Of a DNA stretch of 8,565 bases, positions 1-7,078 are shown in pieces. The notes under the pieces were generated by a model. The model was not told where the DNA came from. It made no database searches and saw only the letters and a program-made list of their open reading frames with translations. The stretch covers positions 1 through 8,565 of the forward strand of contig JAWOCV010000090.1 of NCBI GenBank assembly GCA_046483585.1, given 5' to 3'. The translations under genes were made by a program, and so were the position numbers. The first letter of the stretch is position 1. Each line of letters begins with the position of its first letter. Source of the DNA: Marinilabilia sp046483585 (lineage in GTDB: Bacteria; Bacteroidota; Bacteroidia; Bacteroidales; Marinilabiliaceae).

Positions 1-181
1 CGGTGACGGACCCAACGCAAACATCGCACATCCCCCGCTGAGTACCGTTGAACAGAAAGGATATGAGACGGGACGCGAGGCCATGCGTCTTCTTCTTCAA
101 CGCCTCGAAAATCCGGGTATTGAGATCAACTTTCAAACAAAGATCCTGACCCCCACTCTTAAAAAACGGGAATCATCTTAA
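1..181 (+). CDS. LacI-family transcriptional regulator, C-terminal end (5' truncated)
   Basis: The frame starting at base 2 is open from the window edge to TAA at 179-181 and gives 59 residues. It contains the signature of the end of a LacI/GalR effector-binding domain: PPLSTVEQKGYETGREAM, then a short helix with LLLQRL, and the ending KKRESS, which corresponds to the common (V)RESS tail of the family. The N-terminal helix-turn-helix and most of the sugar-binding domain lie outside the window, so the effector cannot be read. By family, this is a cytoplasmic DNA-binding repressor or activator that responds to a sugar. It sits in the same direction as the maltose genes, and two LacI-type operator candidates lie 140-210 bp past its stop, which suggests that it controls the operon. 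No ATG-started version is possible because the start is missing. Confidence 0.88.
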   Translation, partial: GDGPNANIAHPPLSTVEQKGYETGREAMRLLLQRLENPGIEINFQTKILTPTLKKRESS

Positions 182-321
182 TTTCTCATTATTTGGGGAT
201 GTCCAAAAGATCACGGAAAACAACACATACTTATCAAAAGTGTAAGGTGCAGAAGTAACCAAATGATTTTTGAAACCCTCCCGGAGTATCTTATTTTTTA
301 TAAAACGGAACTTCAGATCGT

Positions 322-335
322 CGAAAACGATTGCA
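322..335. promoter_or_regulatory. LacI/CRE-type operator candidate 1
   Basis: CGAAAACGATTGCA fits the LacI/CcpA-type consensus TGNAANCGNTTNCA at 9 of the 10 fixed positions; only the first base differs. It is a quasi-palindrome centred on CG at 328-329, the central dinucleotide typical of LacI-family operators. It lies 141 bp past the lacI stop. That the adjacent regulator binds it is inference, because its DNA-reading domain is outside the window. Confidence 0.5.
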
Positions 336-376
336 AAAACAAAATTAACAAGCAAAGAAAGATTATTTTAATCTCA

Positions 377-390
377 TGCAATCGTTTGAA
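377..390. promoter_or_regulatory. LacI/CRE-type operator candidate 2
   Basis: TGCAATCGTTTGAA fits TGNAANCGNTTNCA at 9 of 10 fixed positions; only the penultimate base differs. Its centre (383-384) is 55 bp from the centre of candidate 1. Two such matches close together in a short intergenic region next to a lacI gene are better evidence than either alone. Both lie upstream of the promoter box at 469-476, so they would suit an activating role or looping rather than simple blocking of RNA polymerase, unless another promoter overlaps them. Confidence 0.52.
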
Positions 391-468
391 ACGGCGGTCA
401 GAGTGACATTTCAATCCAACAGAACACCATATTTTTATATTTTTTATCATTTCAGCCGCTCAATTTCC

Positions 469-476
469 TATCTTTG
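469..476 (+). promoter_or_regulatory. Bacteroidota-type promoter -7 element
   Basis: TATCTTTG matches the TAnnTTTG -7 box used by the main sigma factor of Bacteroidota, and it is the only plus-strand match in the 182-880 gap. No clear TTG is visible at the usual -33 distance; the upstream stretch is T-rich instead, which may mean dependence on an activator. A transcript would start near 481-485, giving a leader of about 400 nt before the permease. Confidence 0.5.
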
Positions 477-508
477 CCAGGTACCGTTTATTCATTTCTG
501 CATCCGAC

Positions 509-535
509 TCTTTTGAGCCAGCTCAAAGGATTTTT
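509..535 (+). terminator. terminator-like hairpin in the leader
   Basis: TCTTTTGAG (509-517) pairs with CTCAAAGGA (522-530) around the tetraloop CCAG, giving a nine-pair stem with one T-G wobble, followed directly by TTTTT (531-535). This is the form of a rho-independent terminator. It could end readthrough from lacI, end a short RNA of about 50 nt made from the promoter at 469-476, or act as an attenuator for the operon. The stem is only moderately GC-rich, so its strength is uncertain. Confidence 0.5.
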
Positions 536-552
536 CATAATGGGCCAGCTAT

Positions 553-593
553 AAGCCTGCTTTATGAAGGGTAATTGGTATGCGGGCTTTTAT
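553..593 (+). other. second leader hairpin with U-rich 3' side
   Basis: AAGCCTGC (553-560) pairs with GCGGGCTT (582-589), eight pairs including one T-G wobble, and the 3' arm runs into TTTTAT (588-593). The loop is long (21 nt), so this is a weaker terminator candidate than the hairpin before it. Standing 18 nt after the first U-run, it could be a back-up terminator or part of an alternative fold. Confidence 0.3.
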
Positions 594-728
594 AATCCGC
601 TCCTGCCGGTGTATCATTTTCTTTAGATCTCTTTTTTCACACAACTCATAATGCCGCGGCTAATGATCATTCATTGTCCGTAATACGCATTTAAAACCGG
701 AGACAGTCCGTAGCTGGTGCCCGTTGTA

Positions 729-757
729 TTGACGCAAAAAATTTTGTGTGATATGAC
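729..757 (+). promoter_or_regulatory. possible sigma70-like promoter closer to the permease
   Basis: TTGACG (729-734) and TATGAC (752-757) are separated by 17 bp, like a classical -35/-10 pair. Primary Bacteroidota promoters normally use TTG plus TAnnTTTG instead, so this may be chance. It is listed because it would place a start site only about 115 bp before the permease, downstream of the terminator-like hairpins. Confidence 0.18.
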
Positions 758-826
758 GGGATACACCGGTCGTTGAATCATGTCATGACGGAGTATTAAC
801 CAAAACAAAAATCAACATGCCCGGTA

Positions 827-850
827 ATGCCGACAAACCGTTTCCGGCAT
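827..850 (+). other. small hairpin just before the permease start
   Basis: ATGCCG (827-832) and CGGCAT (845-850) form a six-pair perfect stem with a 12-nt loop, ending 30 nt before the start codon. A frame of 11 codons (817-852) overlaps it. It might affect translation initiation or be a protein-binding site, but a six-pair stem is common by chance. Confidence 0.2.
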
Positions 851-880
851 AAGTATGATCTCTAAGGAAACAGCATTATT

Positions 881-2239
881 ATGAAAAAATTACCTCGTTT
901 ATCCACCGCCCAGATATGGAATATGAGCATCGGATTTCTTGGTATTCAGTTCGGATTTGCTTTGCAGAACGCCAATGCGAGCCGGATACTTCAAAATTTC
1001 GGGGCCGATGTTGAACATCTCGGGTGGTTCTGGCTGGCAGCGCCCATTACCGGGATGTTGGTACAGCCCATCGTAGGGCATTACAGTGACCGCACCTGGA
1101 ATCGCCTCGGACGCCGCCGTCCATTTTTTCTTTTCGGGGCCATTTTTGCTGCATTTGCCCTGGCTTTCATGCCCAATTCCGAAATTTTGGCCGCTTTTAT
1201 ACCCCCCATGTTTGTTGGGGCAGGCATGTTAATGATCATGGATGCCTCGATCAATGTATCCATGGAACCCTTCAGAGCACTTGTTGCCGACAAATTGCCC
1301 CTGGACCAGCGAACTCTGGGTTTTTCCGTTCAATCAACACTTATCGGGATCGGGGCTGTGGTGGGATCATGGATCACCTACGCCCTGGCCGAATGGTTTA
1401 ACGTCTCTAAAGTGGCCCCCCCCGGCAGTGTGCCGGACAATGTTGTCTATTCTTTCTATGTGGGAGCGGCGGTATTGCTCATCACCATCATCTGGACGGT
1501 GGTTACAACAAAAGAATACTCTCCGAAAGAGCTGGAAGAATTAAAGGATGCGAAAGAAGAACCCGATCCTGGCAGCAATGAAAAAGACCTTGGTATTCTG
1601 CAGATTTTTAAAGATTTCGCAGAAATGCCTCTTACAATGAAACAACTGGGGGTTGTACAATTCTTTTCGTGGTTGGCCCTTTTCGGCATGTGGGTATTCA
1701 CCACACCGGCTATTGCCCAGCATGTATACAAATTGCCCGTTTCCGACACCAGTTCGGCGATGTACAACGACGCAGGCAACTGGGTAGGGGTACTCTTTGC
1801 CATATACAATGGTGTGGCAGCCCTGTATGCCATGTTTTTGCCATTTCTGGCAAGACTTACCAGCCGGAAAACAGCCCACGCCATTTCGCTCTTGTTCGGA
1901 GCAGCGGGTCTTATTTCCATCTATTTCATCAATGAACCACAGGTTCTGATCATCCCGATGATCGGCATAGGATTCGCCTGGGCCAGTATATTGTCCATGC
2001 CTTATGCCATTCTTTCAGGAGCATTGCCGGCTAAGAAAATGGGAATTTACATGGGCCTATTCAACTTTTTCATCACCATTCCCCAGATCGTCAACGGGGT
2101 CTTCAGCGGCCCCATTATCAAAAACTATTTCGACTCACAGTCAATATACGCCCTTATGATCGCCGGCTTCAGCTGGCTAATCGCGGCTCTGTCCGTTTAT
2201 TTTGTTGAAGACAAAGAAAAAGCAATCAACCATGATTAA
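881..2239 (+). CDS. MFS sugar permease, maltose/maltodextrin type
   Basis: This 452-residue inner-membrane protein has about 12 hydrophobic segments, roughly at 13-33, 46-64, 80-98, 103-124, 145-170, 188-209, 257-280, 299-323, 331-350, 354-382, 386-410 and 424-442. The loop between segments 2 and 3 holds GHYSDRTWNRLGRRRPF (66-82), the conserved RxGRRRP-type motif of MFS and of the sucrose/maltose (GPH/SUC-like) carriers. A charged cytoplasmic loop (about 211-250) divides the two six-helix halves, as usual. By family it is a proton- or cation-coupled sugar symporter. Maltose as substrate is inferred from the following genes for beta-glucose 1-phosphate metabolism and maltose phosphorylase. TAAGGAAA (863-870) lies 10 nt before the ATG as a weak ribosome-binding site. 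The stop overlaps the start of the next gene by 8 bp, so translation is probably coupled. Confidence 0.88.
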   Translation: MKKLPRLSTAQIWNMSIGFLGIQFGFALQNANASRILQNFGADVEHLGWFWLAAPITGMLVQPIVGHYSDRTWNRLGRRRPFFLFGAIFAAFALAFMPNSEILAAFIPPMFVGAGMLMIMDASINVSMEPFRALVADKLPLDQRTLGFSVQSTLIGIGAVVGSWITYALAEWFNVSKVAPPGSVPDNVVYSFYVGAAVLLITIIWTVVTTKEYSPKELEELKDAKEEPDPGSNEKDLGILQIFKDFAEMPLTMKQLGVVQFFSWLALFGMWVFTTPAIAQHVYKLPVSDTSSAMYNDAGNWVGVLFAIYNGVAALYAMFLPFLARLTSRKTAHAISLLFGAAGLISIYFINEPQVLIIPMIGIGFAWASILSMPYAILSGALPAKKMGIYMGLFNFFITIPQIVNGVFSGPIIKNYFDSQSIYALMIAGFSWLIAALSVYFVEDKEKAINHD

Positions 2240-2876
2240 AGCTTGTATATTCGATCTGGACGGCGTCATCGTCGACACAGCCCGGTACCATTTCATCGCA
2301 TGGAAAGCACTTGCCGATGAACTGGGCATTGCATTCACCGAAGAAGACAACGAACGCCTCAAGGGTGTCAGCCGGATGAGGTCACTGGATATTTTACTGG
2401 AGATCGGCGGACTCGATTACCCTCAGGAAAGGAAAGAGGAACTGGCGAAAAAGAAAAACGAGCATTACCGTTCCCTGATCCTGAAAATGACGCCCGACGA
2501 AATATTGCCAGGAGCCATGGAATTCATCAAACAAGTAAAAGACAACCACATCCTGACGGCAGTAGGCTCGGCCAGCAAAAATGCCATGACCATCCTCGAC
2601 CGTTTGCAATTGACTTCATGGTTTGATGCCATCATCGATGGCACAAAAGTATCCAAAGCCAAACCGGATCCGGAAGTCTTTCTTAGTGCGGCCAGAGAAT
2701 TACATATTCCGGCCGCTGATTGTGCCGTGTTTGAAGATGCGAAAGCAGGCGTGGAGGCGGCCCTGGCCGGAGGAATGAAAAGTGTGGGCATCGGCTCTCC
2801 TGAACTATTGGAGAATGCACATATCGTGGTAGCCGGTCTGCATGAGATGGATATGGAAAAATTATCCCAACTCTAA
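2232..2876 (+). CDS. pgmB: beta-phosphoglucomutase (HAD family)
   Basis: This 214-residue cytoplasmic enzyme converts beta-glucose 1-phosphate to glucose 6-phosphate through a phospho-aspartate. Key residues line up with Lactococcus lactis beta-PGM: nucleophile D8 and acid/base D10 in FDLDGVIVD, T16, H20 and W24 of the cap region, KGVSR (44-48), S113 in VGSASKN, K144 in KAKPDPEVF, and the metal-binding E168-D169 in FEDAKAGVEAA. The length is normal for the family (about 220). I chose ATG 2232 over the longer in-frame ATG 2202 because it begins exactly at the conserved MIKACIFDLDG start, and the ten extra residues would be lysine-rich and buried in the permease C-terminus. The start overlaps the permease stop as ATGATTAA. 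The gene is followed after 10 bp by maltose phosphorylase, which makes its substrate. Confidence 0.95.
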   Translation: MIKACIFDLDGVIVDTARYHFIAWKALADELGIAFTEEDNERLKGVSRMRSLDILLEIGGLDYPQERKEELAKKKNEHYRSLILKMTPDEILPGAMEFIKQVKDNHILTAVGSASKNAMTILDRLQLTSWFDAIIDGTKVSKAKPDPEVFLSAARELHIPAADCAVFEDAKAGVEAALAGGMKSVGIGSPELLENAHIVVAGLHEMDMEKLSQL

Positions 2877-2886
2877 ACACGTGAAA

Positions 2887-5217
2887 ATGAGACAATATTT
2901 GAAGCAAAAAGAGTGGAGTATCGTAGAAGAAGGGTTCAACCCGGATCATCATAAAGCATCCGAGAGCATATTCAGTCTTGGGAACGGGTACATGGGCCAG
3001 CGGGCCAATTTTGAAGAGGCCTGGAGCGGACCAACCCTCAGGGGCAGTTATATGGCCGGCGTCTATTATCCCGATAAAACACGTGTTGGCTGGTGGAAGA
3101 ACGGATACCCCGAATATTTTGCAAAAGTCATCAACTCACCCAACTGGATAGGCATTGATGTGAACATCAACGGGGAAACACTCGATCTTTTCCGGGCTCC
3201 AAAAGTGGAAAACTTTGTTCGCACCCTCGATATGAAAAAGGGAGTCCTCAGTCGCAGTTTCACGGCAACACTGGAAAACGGAAACCGCATAACCGTCCTC
3301 ACTGAGCGGTTTCTAAGTATGGACAAACCCGAAACCGGCGTGGTCCGATATTCTATAACTCCAGAAGACGCCGGCGCTCTGATCACCTTCACCCCATATA
3401 TTGACGGAGACATAAAAAACGAAGATGCCAACTACGATGAACAGTTCTGGAATATTCCGGAAACCAGAACTGCTTCGTTTGAGGGCTCTCTCCTGGCCCA
3501 AACCAAGAAGCTTGATTTCAGTGTAGGTTATGCCATGCGTACCGAATTATCGGGAGGTGAAATAAAAGAAGTGCAACCGGTAAAAGAGGACAAATTCACC
3601 GGTCATCATATTTATGTCAATGCCCGCAAGAATGAACAACTGATTGTCACCAAATTCGTTGGTGTTTGCAGCTCAATAAACCATGCCCCGGAAGTCATTT
3701 TGTCAAAAGCAGAACAGCAGGCTTCTGAAGCGGCAATTGCCGGTTTTGACAATCTTCTGGAAGCACACATCCGGAAATGGACCAGCATATGGGAACACAG
3801 CGACATTAAAATCAAGGGAGATGTGGCTGCACAGCAGGGCATACGCTTCAACATCTTCCAGCTCAACCAAACCTACACAGGAGAAGATGAACGTCTGAAC
3901 ATCGGACCGAAAGGATTTACCGGAGAAAAATATGGCGGCAGTACCTATTGGGACACCGAAGCCTATTGTATACCGTTTTTCCTGATGACGGCCCCTCAAA
4001 AAGTGGTGCGCAACCTCCTTCTTTATCGTTACAAACATCTTCCAAAAGCCATCGAAAATGCCCGAAAGCTGGGCTTTACAAATGGAGCGGCCCTCTACCC
4101 CATGGTGACCATGAACGGAGAGGAGTGTCACAACGAGTGGGAAATTACCTTTGAAGAGATCCACCGGAACGGTGCCATTGCCTTTGCCATTCACAATTAC
4201 ATCCGCCATACCGGCGATATCAAATACCTGGAAGATCACGGTCTTGAAGTATTCATTGCCATTGCCCGGTTCTGGAGTCAGCGAACCACCTTTTCGCAGA
4301 ATAAGATGAAATTTGTTATATTAGGGGTCACCGGACCCAATGAATACGAAAACAACATCAACAACAACTGGTACACCAACAAAATGGCGATCTGGTGTCT
4401 TAACTACGCCCGCGAAGCCCTGCAGACCGTAAAAGACAACAACCCCCGGCGCTATGCAGAGATCATAGAAAAAACGAATCTGGATGTCAGCACCGAAACA
4501 GGTGTCTGGAAGTCCATAGCAGGAAACATGCACCTTCCCTATAATGATGATGAAGAAGTGTTCCTTCAGCAGGACAGTTACATGGACAAGGAACAGATCA
4601 CAACCGATGAGCTCAGCCCTTCCATCCGCCCGCTGAATCAGCACTGGTCATGGGATCGCATCCTGCGCTCCTGCTTTATCAAACAGGCCGATACCCTGCA
4701 AGGCATTTACGTATTTGAAGAAGAGTTCAACACGGAGACCATCCGCCGTAATTTCGAATTTTATGAACCCCGTACGGTTCATGAATCATCCCTCTCCCCT
4801 TGTGTTCACAATATTTTGGCAGCCCGTATCGGCGACATCGATAAAGCGTATGAAATGTATGTGCGTACCAGCCGGCTGGACCTCGATGATTACAACAATG
4901 AAGTGCATGAAGGACTTCACATCACCAGCATGGCCGGCACCTGGATGTCTATTGTGGAAGGATTTGGCGGAAAACGCGTCTACAAAGACGGAAAACTGCG
5001 ACTGGCTCCGGTTATTCCGTCTAAATGGGACGGCTATGCCTTCCGCATGCGCTTCCATGAAAACGACATGGAAGTTCAGGTCGACAATAAACAGGTTGTG
5101 ATCACCTCCCTTGCTGAAAACCCTTTGAAACTGGTCCTTTACGACAAAGAGCTGACCATTCAACCGGGAAAATATGCTTCCGAACCATTAAATAATCACT
5201 ATCATGCAAAAAAATAG
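2887..5217 (+). CDS. maltose phosphorylase, glycoside hydrolase family 65
   Basis: This 776-residue cytoplasmic enzyme splits maltose with phosphate into glucose and beta-glucose 1-phosphate, with inversion. The N-terminal beta-sandwich domain (to about 260) has SLGNGYMGQRANFEE (30-44) and GVYYPDKTRVGWWKNGYPEY (58-77). The helical barrel (about 310-690) has YGGSTYWDTEAY (349-360), the acceptor-site loop ECHNEWEITFEEIHRNGA (from 413), the general acid E486 in TGPNEYENN, KQAD (599-602) and the phosphate-site motif HESSLSPCVH (632-641). A small beta domain ends the protein. E486 sits almost exactly where Lactobacillus brevis maltose phosphorylase has its acid (E487), and the HNEWEITFEEIH loop is, as I recall, that of maltose rather than trehalose or kojibiose phosphorylases. 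ATG 2887 is preferred to ATG 2842, which lies inside pgmB; GTG 2881 is also possible. The 3' end overlaps the next gene by 14 bp. Confidence 0.93.
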   Translation: MRQYLKQKEWSIVEEGFNPDHHKASESIFSLGNGYMGQRANFEEAWSGPTLRGSYMAGVYYPDKTRVGWWKNGYPEYFAKVINSPNWIGIDVNINGETLDLFRAPKVENFVRTLDMKKGVLSRSFTATLENGNRITVLTERFLSMDKPETGVVRYSITPEDAGALITFTPYIDGDIKNEDANYDEQFWNIPETRTASFEGSLLAQTKKLDFSVGYAMRTELSGGEIKEVQPVKEDKFTGHHIYVNARKNEQLIVTKFVGVCSSINHAPEVILSKAEQQASEAAIAGFDNLLEAHIRKWTSIWEHSDIKIKGDVAAQQGIRFNIFQLNQTYTGEDERLNIGPKGFTGEKYGGSTYWDTEAYCIPFFLMTAPQKVVRNLLLYRYKHLPKAIENARKLGFTNGAALYPMVTMNGEECHNEWEITFEEIHRNGAIAFAIHNYIRHTGDIKYLEDHGLEVFIAIARFWSQRTTFSQNKMKFVILGVTGPNEYENNINNNWYTNKMAIWCLNYAREALQTVKDNNPRRYAEIIEKTNLDVSTETGVWKSIAGNMHLPYNDDEEVFLQQDSYMDKEQITTDELSPSIRPLNQHWSWDRILRSCFIKQADTLQGIYVFEEEFNTETIRRNFEFYEPRTVHESSLSPCVHNILAARIGDIDKAYEMYVRTSRLDLDDYNNEVHEGLHITSMAGTWMSIVEGFGGKRVYKDGKLRLAPVIPSKWDGYAFRMRFHENDMEVQVDNKQVVITSLAENPLKLVLYDKELTIQPGKYASEPLNNHYHAKK

Positions 5218-7078
5218 CATTGTTATCCTATTGCTGTCGGTCTTTCTCATCACCGGCAGCCTCAACGATCTAAATGCCAAACGATTCGTTCCTGAGGAAA
5301 GACTTGAACCTGCTTCCTGGTGGATCGGGTTCGAAGAACCAGTCGTCCAGCTTATGGCCTATGGCGAAGACATCGGACTGACCAGACCGGAGATCGATCA
5401 CCCCGGTGTTTCTATCCAGCGCATAACATCTGTTGAAAACGACAATTACCTTTTCATCGATGTTTTGATCGATGAAGACGCTCAACCCGGAACCATGGAC
5501 ATTAAATTTAACGACGCCGGGGAAGTGAAGACAACCATGACGTTTGAACTCAACACCCGGGAAAAAGGTTCAGCAAGCCGCGAAGGGTTCAACACAACCG
5601 ATGCCATTTATCTGCTCATGCCCGACCGGTTTGCCAACGGAAACCCGGACAATGACAATATCGAGGGAATGCGTGAGATGGCCGACCGCGATGAACCTTA
5701 TGGACGCCATGGCGGTGACCTGCAGGGCATCATGGACCACCTCGACTATATTGAAGACATGGGGTTTACGGCAATCTGGCTGAATCCTGTACTTGAAAAC
5801 AATCAGCCGGAATCCTCTTATCACGGTTATGCCACCACCGATTATTACAAAGTTGACCCGCGTTACGGCTCCAATGAGGATTACAAAAAACTGGTGGATG
5901 AAGCCAACGATAGAGGGATCAAGATCATCAAAGACATGATCTTCAACCATTGTGGCAGCAAACACTGGTGGATGAACGATTTGCCATCGGATGACTGGAT
6001 CAACTATGACGAATTTGTCCGGTCAAACTACCGCCTTTCAACAGTTTCAGACCCCTATGCTTCAGAAGCAGATCTCAAACTGGCCACTGAAGGATGGTTC
6101 GACAAAGCCATGCCCGATCTGAACCTGCGCAACGATCTCCTGCTCACTTACCTTATTCAGAACAGTATATGGTGGATCGAATACGCCGGACTTCAGGGCA
6201 TTCGTCAGGACACCTATCCATACCCCGACAAGCATGGCATGGCCGAATGGACCAAACGCATCAACAAAGAATATCCGAACTTCAATATTGTTGGGGAAGC
6301 ATGGATTGGAGAAGCGGCCAAACTTTGCTACTGGCAAAAAGATTTCCCCAACCAGGACGGTTACAATTCCCACTTAAAAACACTTATGGATTTTCCCATG
6401 ATGGATGCCATCCACGCGGCTTTCAATGAAGAAGGCGGTGGATGGAGTGACGGACTCATGCGCCTTTATGATGTGCTTGCCAACGATCACCTTTATCCAT
6501 CTCCTCACAATCTCGTGGTATTCCCCGAAAATCATGATGCCGGAAGAATATATACCATCCTGGATGAAGATCTCGACAAACTCAAAATGGCAACGGCTTT
6601 TATTGCCTCCGTCAGAGGCATCCCCCAGTGGTATTATGGCACCGAAATCCTTATGACCGGCAAAGGCGAGGAAAGCCATGCCGACATCCGCGACGATTTC
6701 CCCGGAGGCTGGCCAGGTGATGACACCAATGCGTTTACCAGCGAAGGACGTACTCCGGAACAAAACGAAATGGTGGACTTCCTGAGTAAAATCCTAAACT
6801 TCCGGAAGAACAGCACCGCCATTCATGAAGGTGAAACCCTCCACTTCATCCCAGAGGACCAGGTGTATGTCTTTTTCAGATATCTGGACAATGAAGCGGT
6901 TATGGTTATGCTCAACAATGATGAAGAGGAGGCCCGTACGGTGACGTCGGACCGTTTCAGCGAGATCATTACGGAATACAACCAGGGAGAAGACATCCTA
7001 TCCGGAGATGAGTTATCATCCCTTGAAGAATTTGAGATAGAGGCCAAATCGGCAAGAATTATTGAACTAAAGAAGTAA
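5204..7078 (+). CDS. periplasmic neopullulanase/cyclomaltodextrinase, GH13, SusA-like
   Basis: This 624-residue exported glycosidase is close in length and layout to SusA (about 617). Residues 4-20 form a hydrophobic signal peptide with likely cleavage after A25 (LNA); no lipobox cysteine is present, so the protein should be soluble in the periplasm. An N-terminal cyclomaltodextrinase-type beta domain follows (about 28-118, with EPASWWIGFEEPVVQLMAYG), then the GH13 barrel starting at TTDAIYLLMPDRFANGNPDN, which includes a probable calcium loop. The four GH13 regions are intact: DMIFNH (244-249), GIRQDTYPY with nucleophile D336, VGEAW with acid E365, and ENHD with D445. A C-terminal beta domain ends at 624. 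By family it cuts alpha-1,4 (and possibly alpha-1,6) links in maltodextrin, cyclodextrin or pullulan. It starts inside the GH65 tail, so translation is coupled, and it is the last gene before the strong hairpin. Confidence 0.92.
   Translation: MQKNSIVILLLSVFLITGSLNDLNAKRFVPEERLEPASWWIGFEEPVVQLMAYGEDIGLTRPEIDHPGVSIQRITSVENDNYLFIDVLIDEDAQPGTMDIKFNDAGEVKTTMTFELNTREKGSASREGFNTTDAIYLLMPDRFANGNPDNDNIEGMREMADRDEPYGRHGGDLQGIMDHLDYIEDMGFTAIWLNPVLENNQPESSYHGYATTDYYKVDPRYGSNEDYKKLVDEANDRGIKIIKDMIFNHCGSKHWWMNDLPSDDWINYDEFVRSNYRLSTVSDPYASEADLKLATEGWFDKAMPDLNLRNDLLLTYLIQNSIWWIEYAGLQGIRQDTYPYPDKHGMAEWTKRINKEYPNFNIVGEAWIGEAAKLCYWQKDFPNQDGYNSHLKTLMDFPMMDAIHAAFNEEGGGWSDGLMRLYDVLANDHLYPSPHNLVVFPENHDAGRIYTILDEDLDKLKMATAFIASVRGIPQWYYGTEILMTGKGEESHADIRDDFPGGWPGDDTNAFTSEGRTPEQNEMVDFLSKILNFRKNSTAIHEGETLHFIPEDQVYVFFRYLDNEAVMVMLNNDEEEARTVTSDRFSEIITEYNQGEDILSGDELSSLEEFEIEAKSARIIELKK

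Larger units (their letters stand above)
182..880. other. 699-bp gene-free control region
   Basis: No convincing gene is present on either strand. The longest ATG-started frames on the + strand are about 20 codons (564-626) and 11 codons (817-852). The minus-strand frame over 173-355 has no recognisable protein character. The first 300 bp are AT-rich and carry two LacI-type operator candidates. A Bacteroidota-type promoter box lies at 469-476, two terminator-like hairpins follow at 509-593, and a small hairpin sits just before the permease start. A 10-bp palindrome AATGATCATT is at 662-671. The stretch from about 600 to 820 otherwise shows nothing clear. Confidence 0.7.

Noticed and set aside
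173..355. 60-codon open frame on the minus strand downstream of lacI
   Set aside because: AT-rich sequence, no recognisable motif, and the minus-strand TAATTTTG match (340-347) lies within the frame rather than upstream of its start, so it cannot serve it.
564..626. 20-codon plus-strand frame starting MKGNWYAGFYNP in the leader
   Set aside because: It lies in the loop and 3' arm of the second hairpin, has no ribosome-binding site and no recognisable feature; a frame of this length is expected by chance.
676..712. Direct repeat GTCCGTA spaced by 30 bp
   Set aside because: Seven bases only, with no extension; kept only as a minor note in the leader finding.
606..769. 10-bp inverted repeat CCGGTGTATC (606-615) and GATACACCGG (760-769)
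   Set aside because: Perfect, but the arms are 144 bp apart; one such match in a 700-bp region is not improbable, and there are no mobile-element genes or flanking duplications.
833..846. Third CRE-like site ACAAACCGTTTCCG near the permease start
   Set aside because: Only 7 of 10 fixed consensus positions match, so it is much weaker than the two upstream sites, although its position would suit repression.
1456..1920. 154-codon minus-strand frame inside the permease gene
   Set aside because: Shadow of the permease coding frame; the plus-strand protein has clear membrane segments and a conserved motif, while the antisense product resembles nothing.
3703..4239. 178-codon minus-strand frame inside the GH65 gene
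   Set aside because: It lies wholly within a well-conserved GH65 catalytic region and its translation shows no family features.
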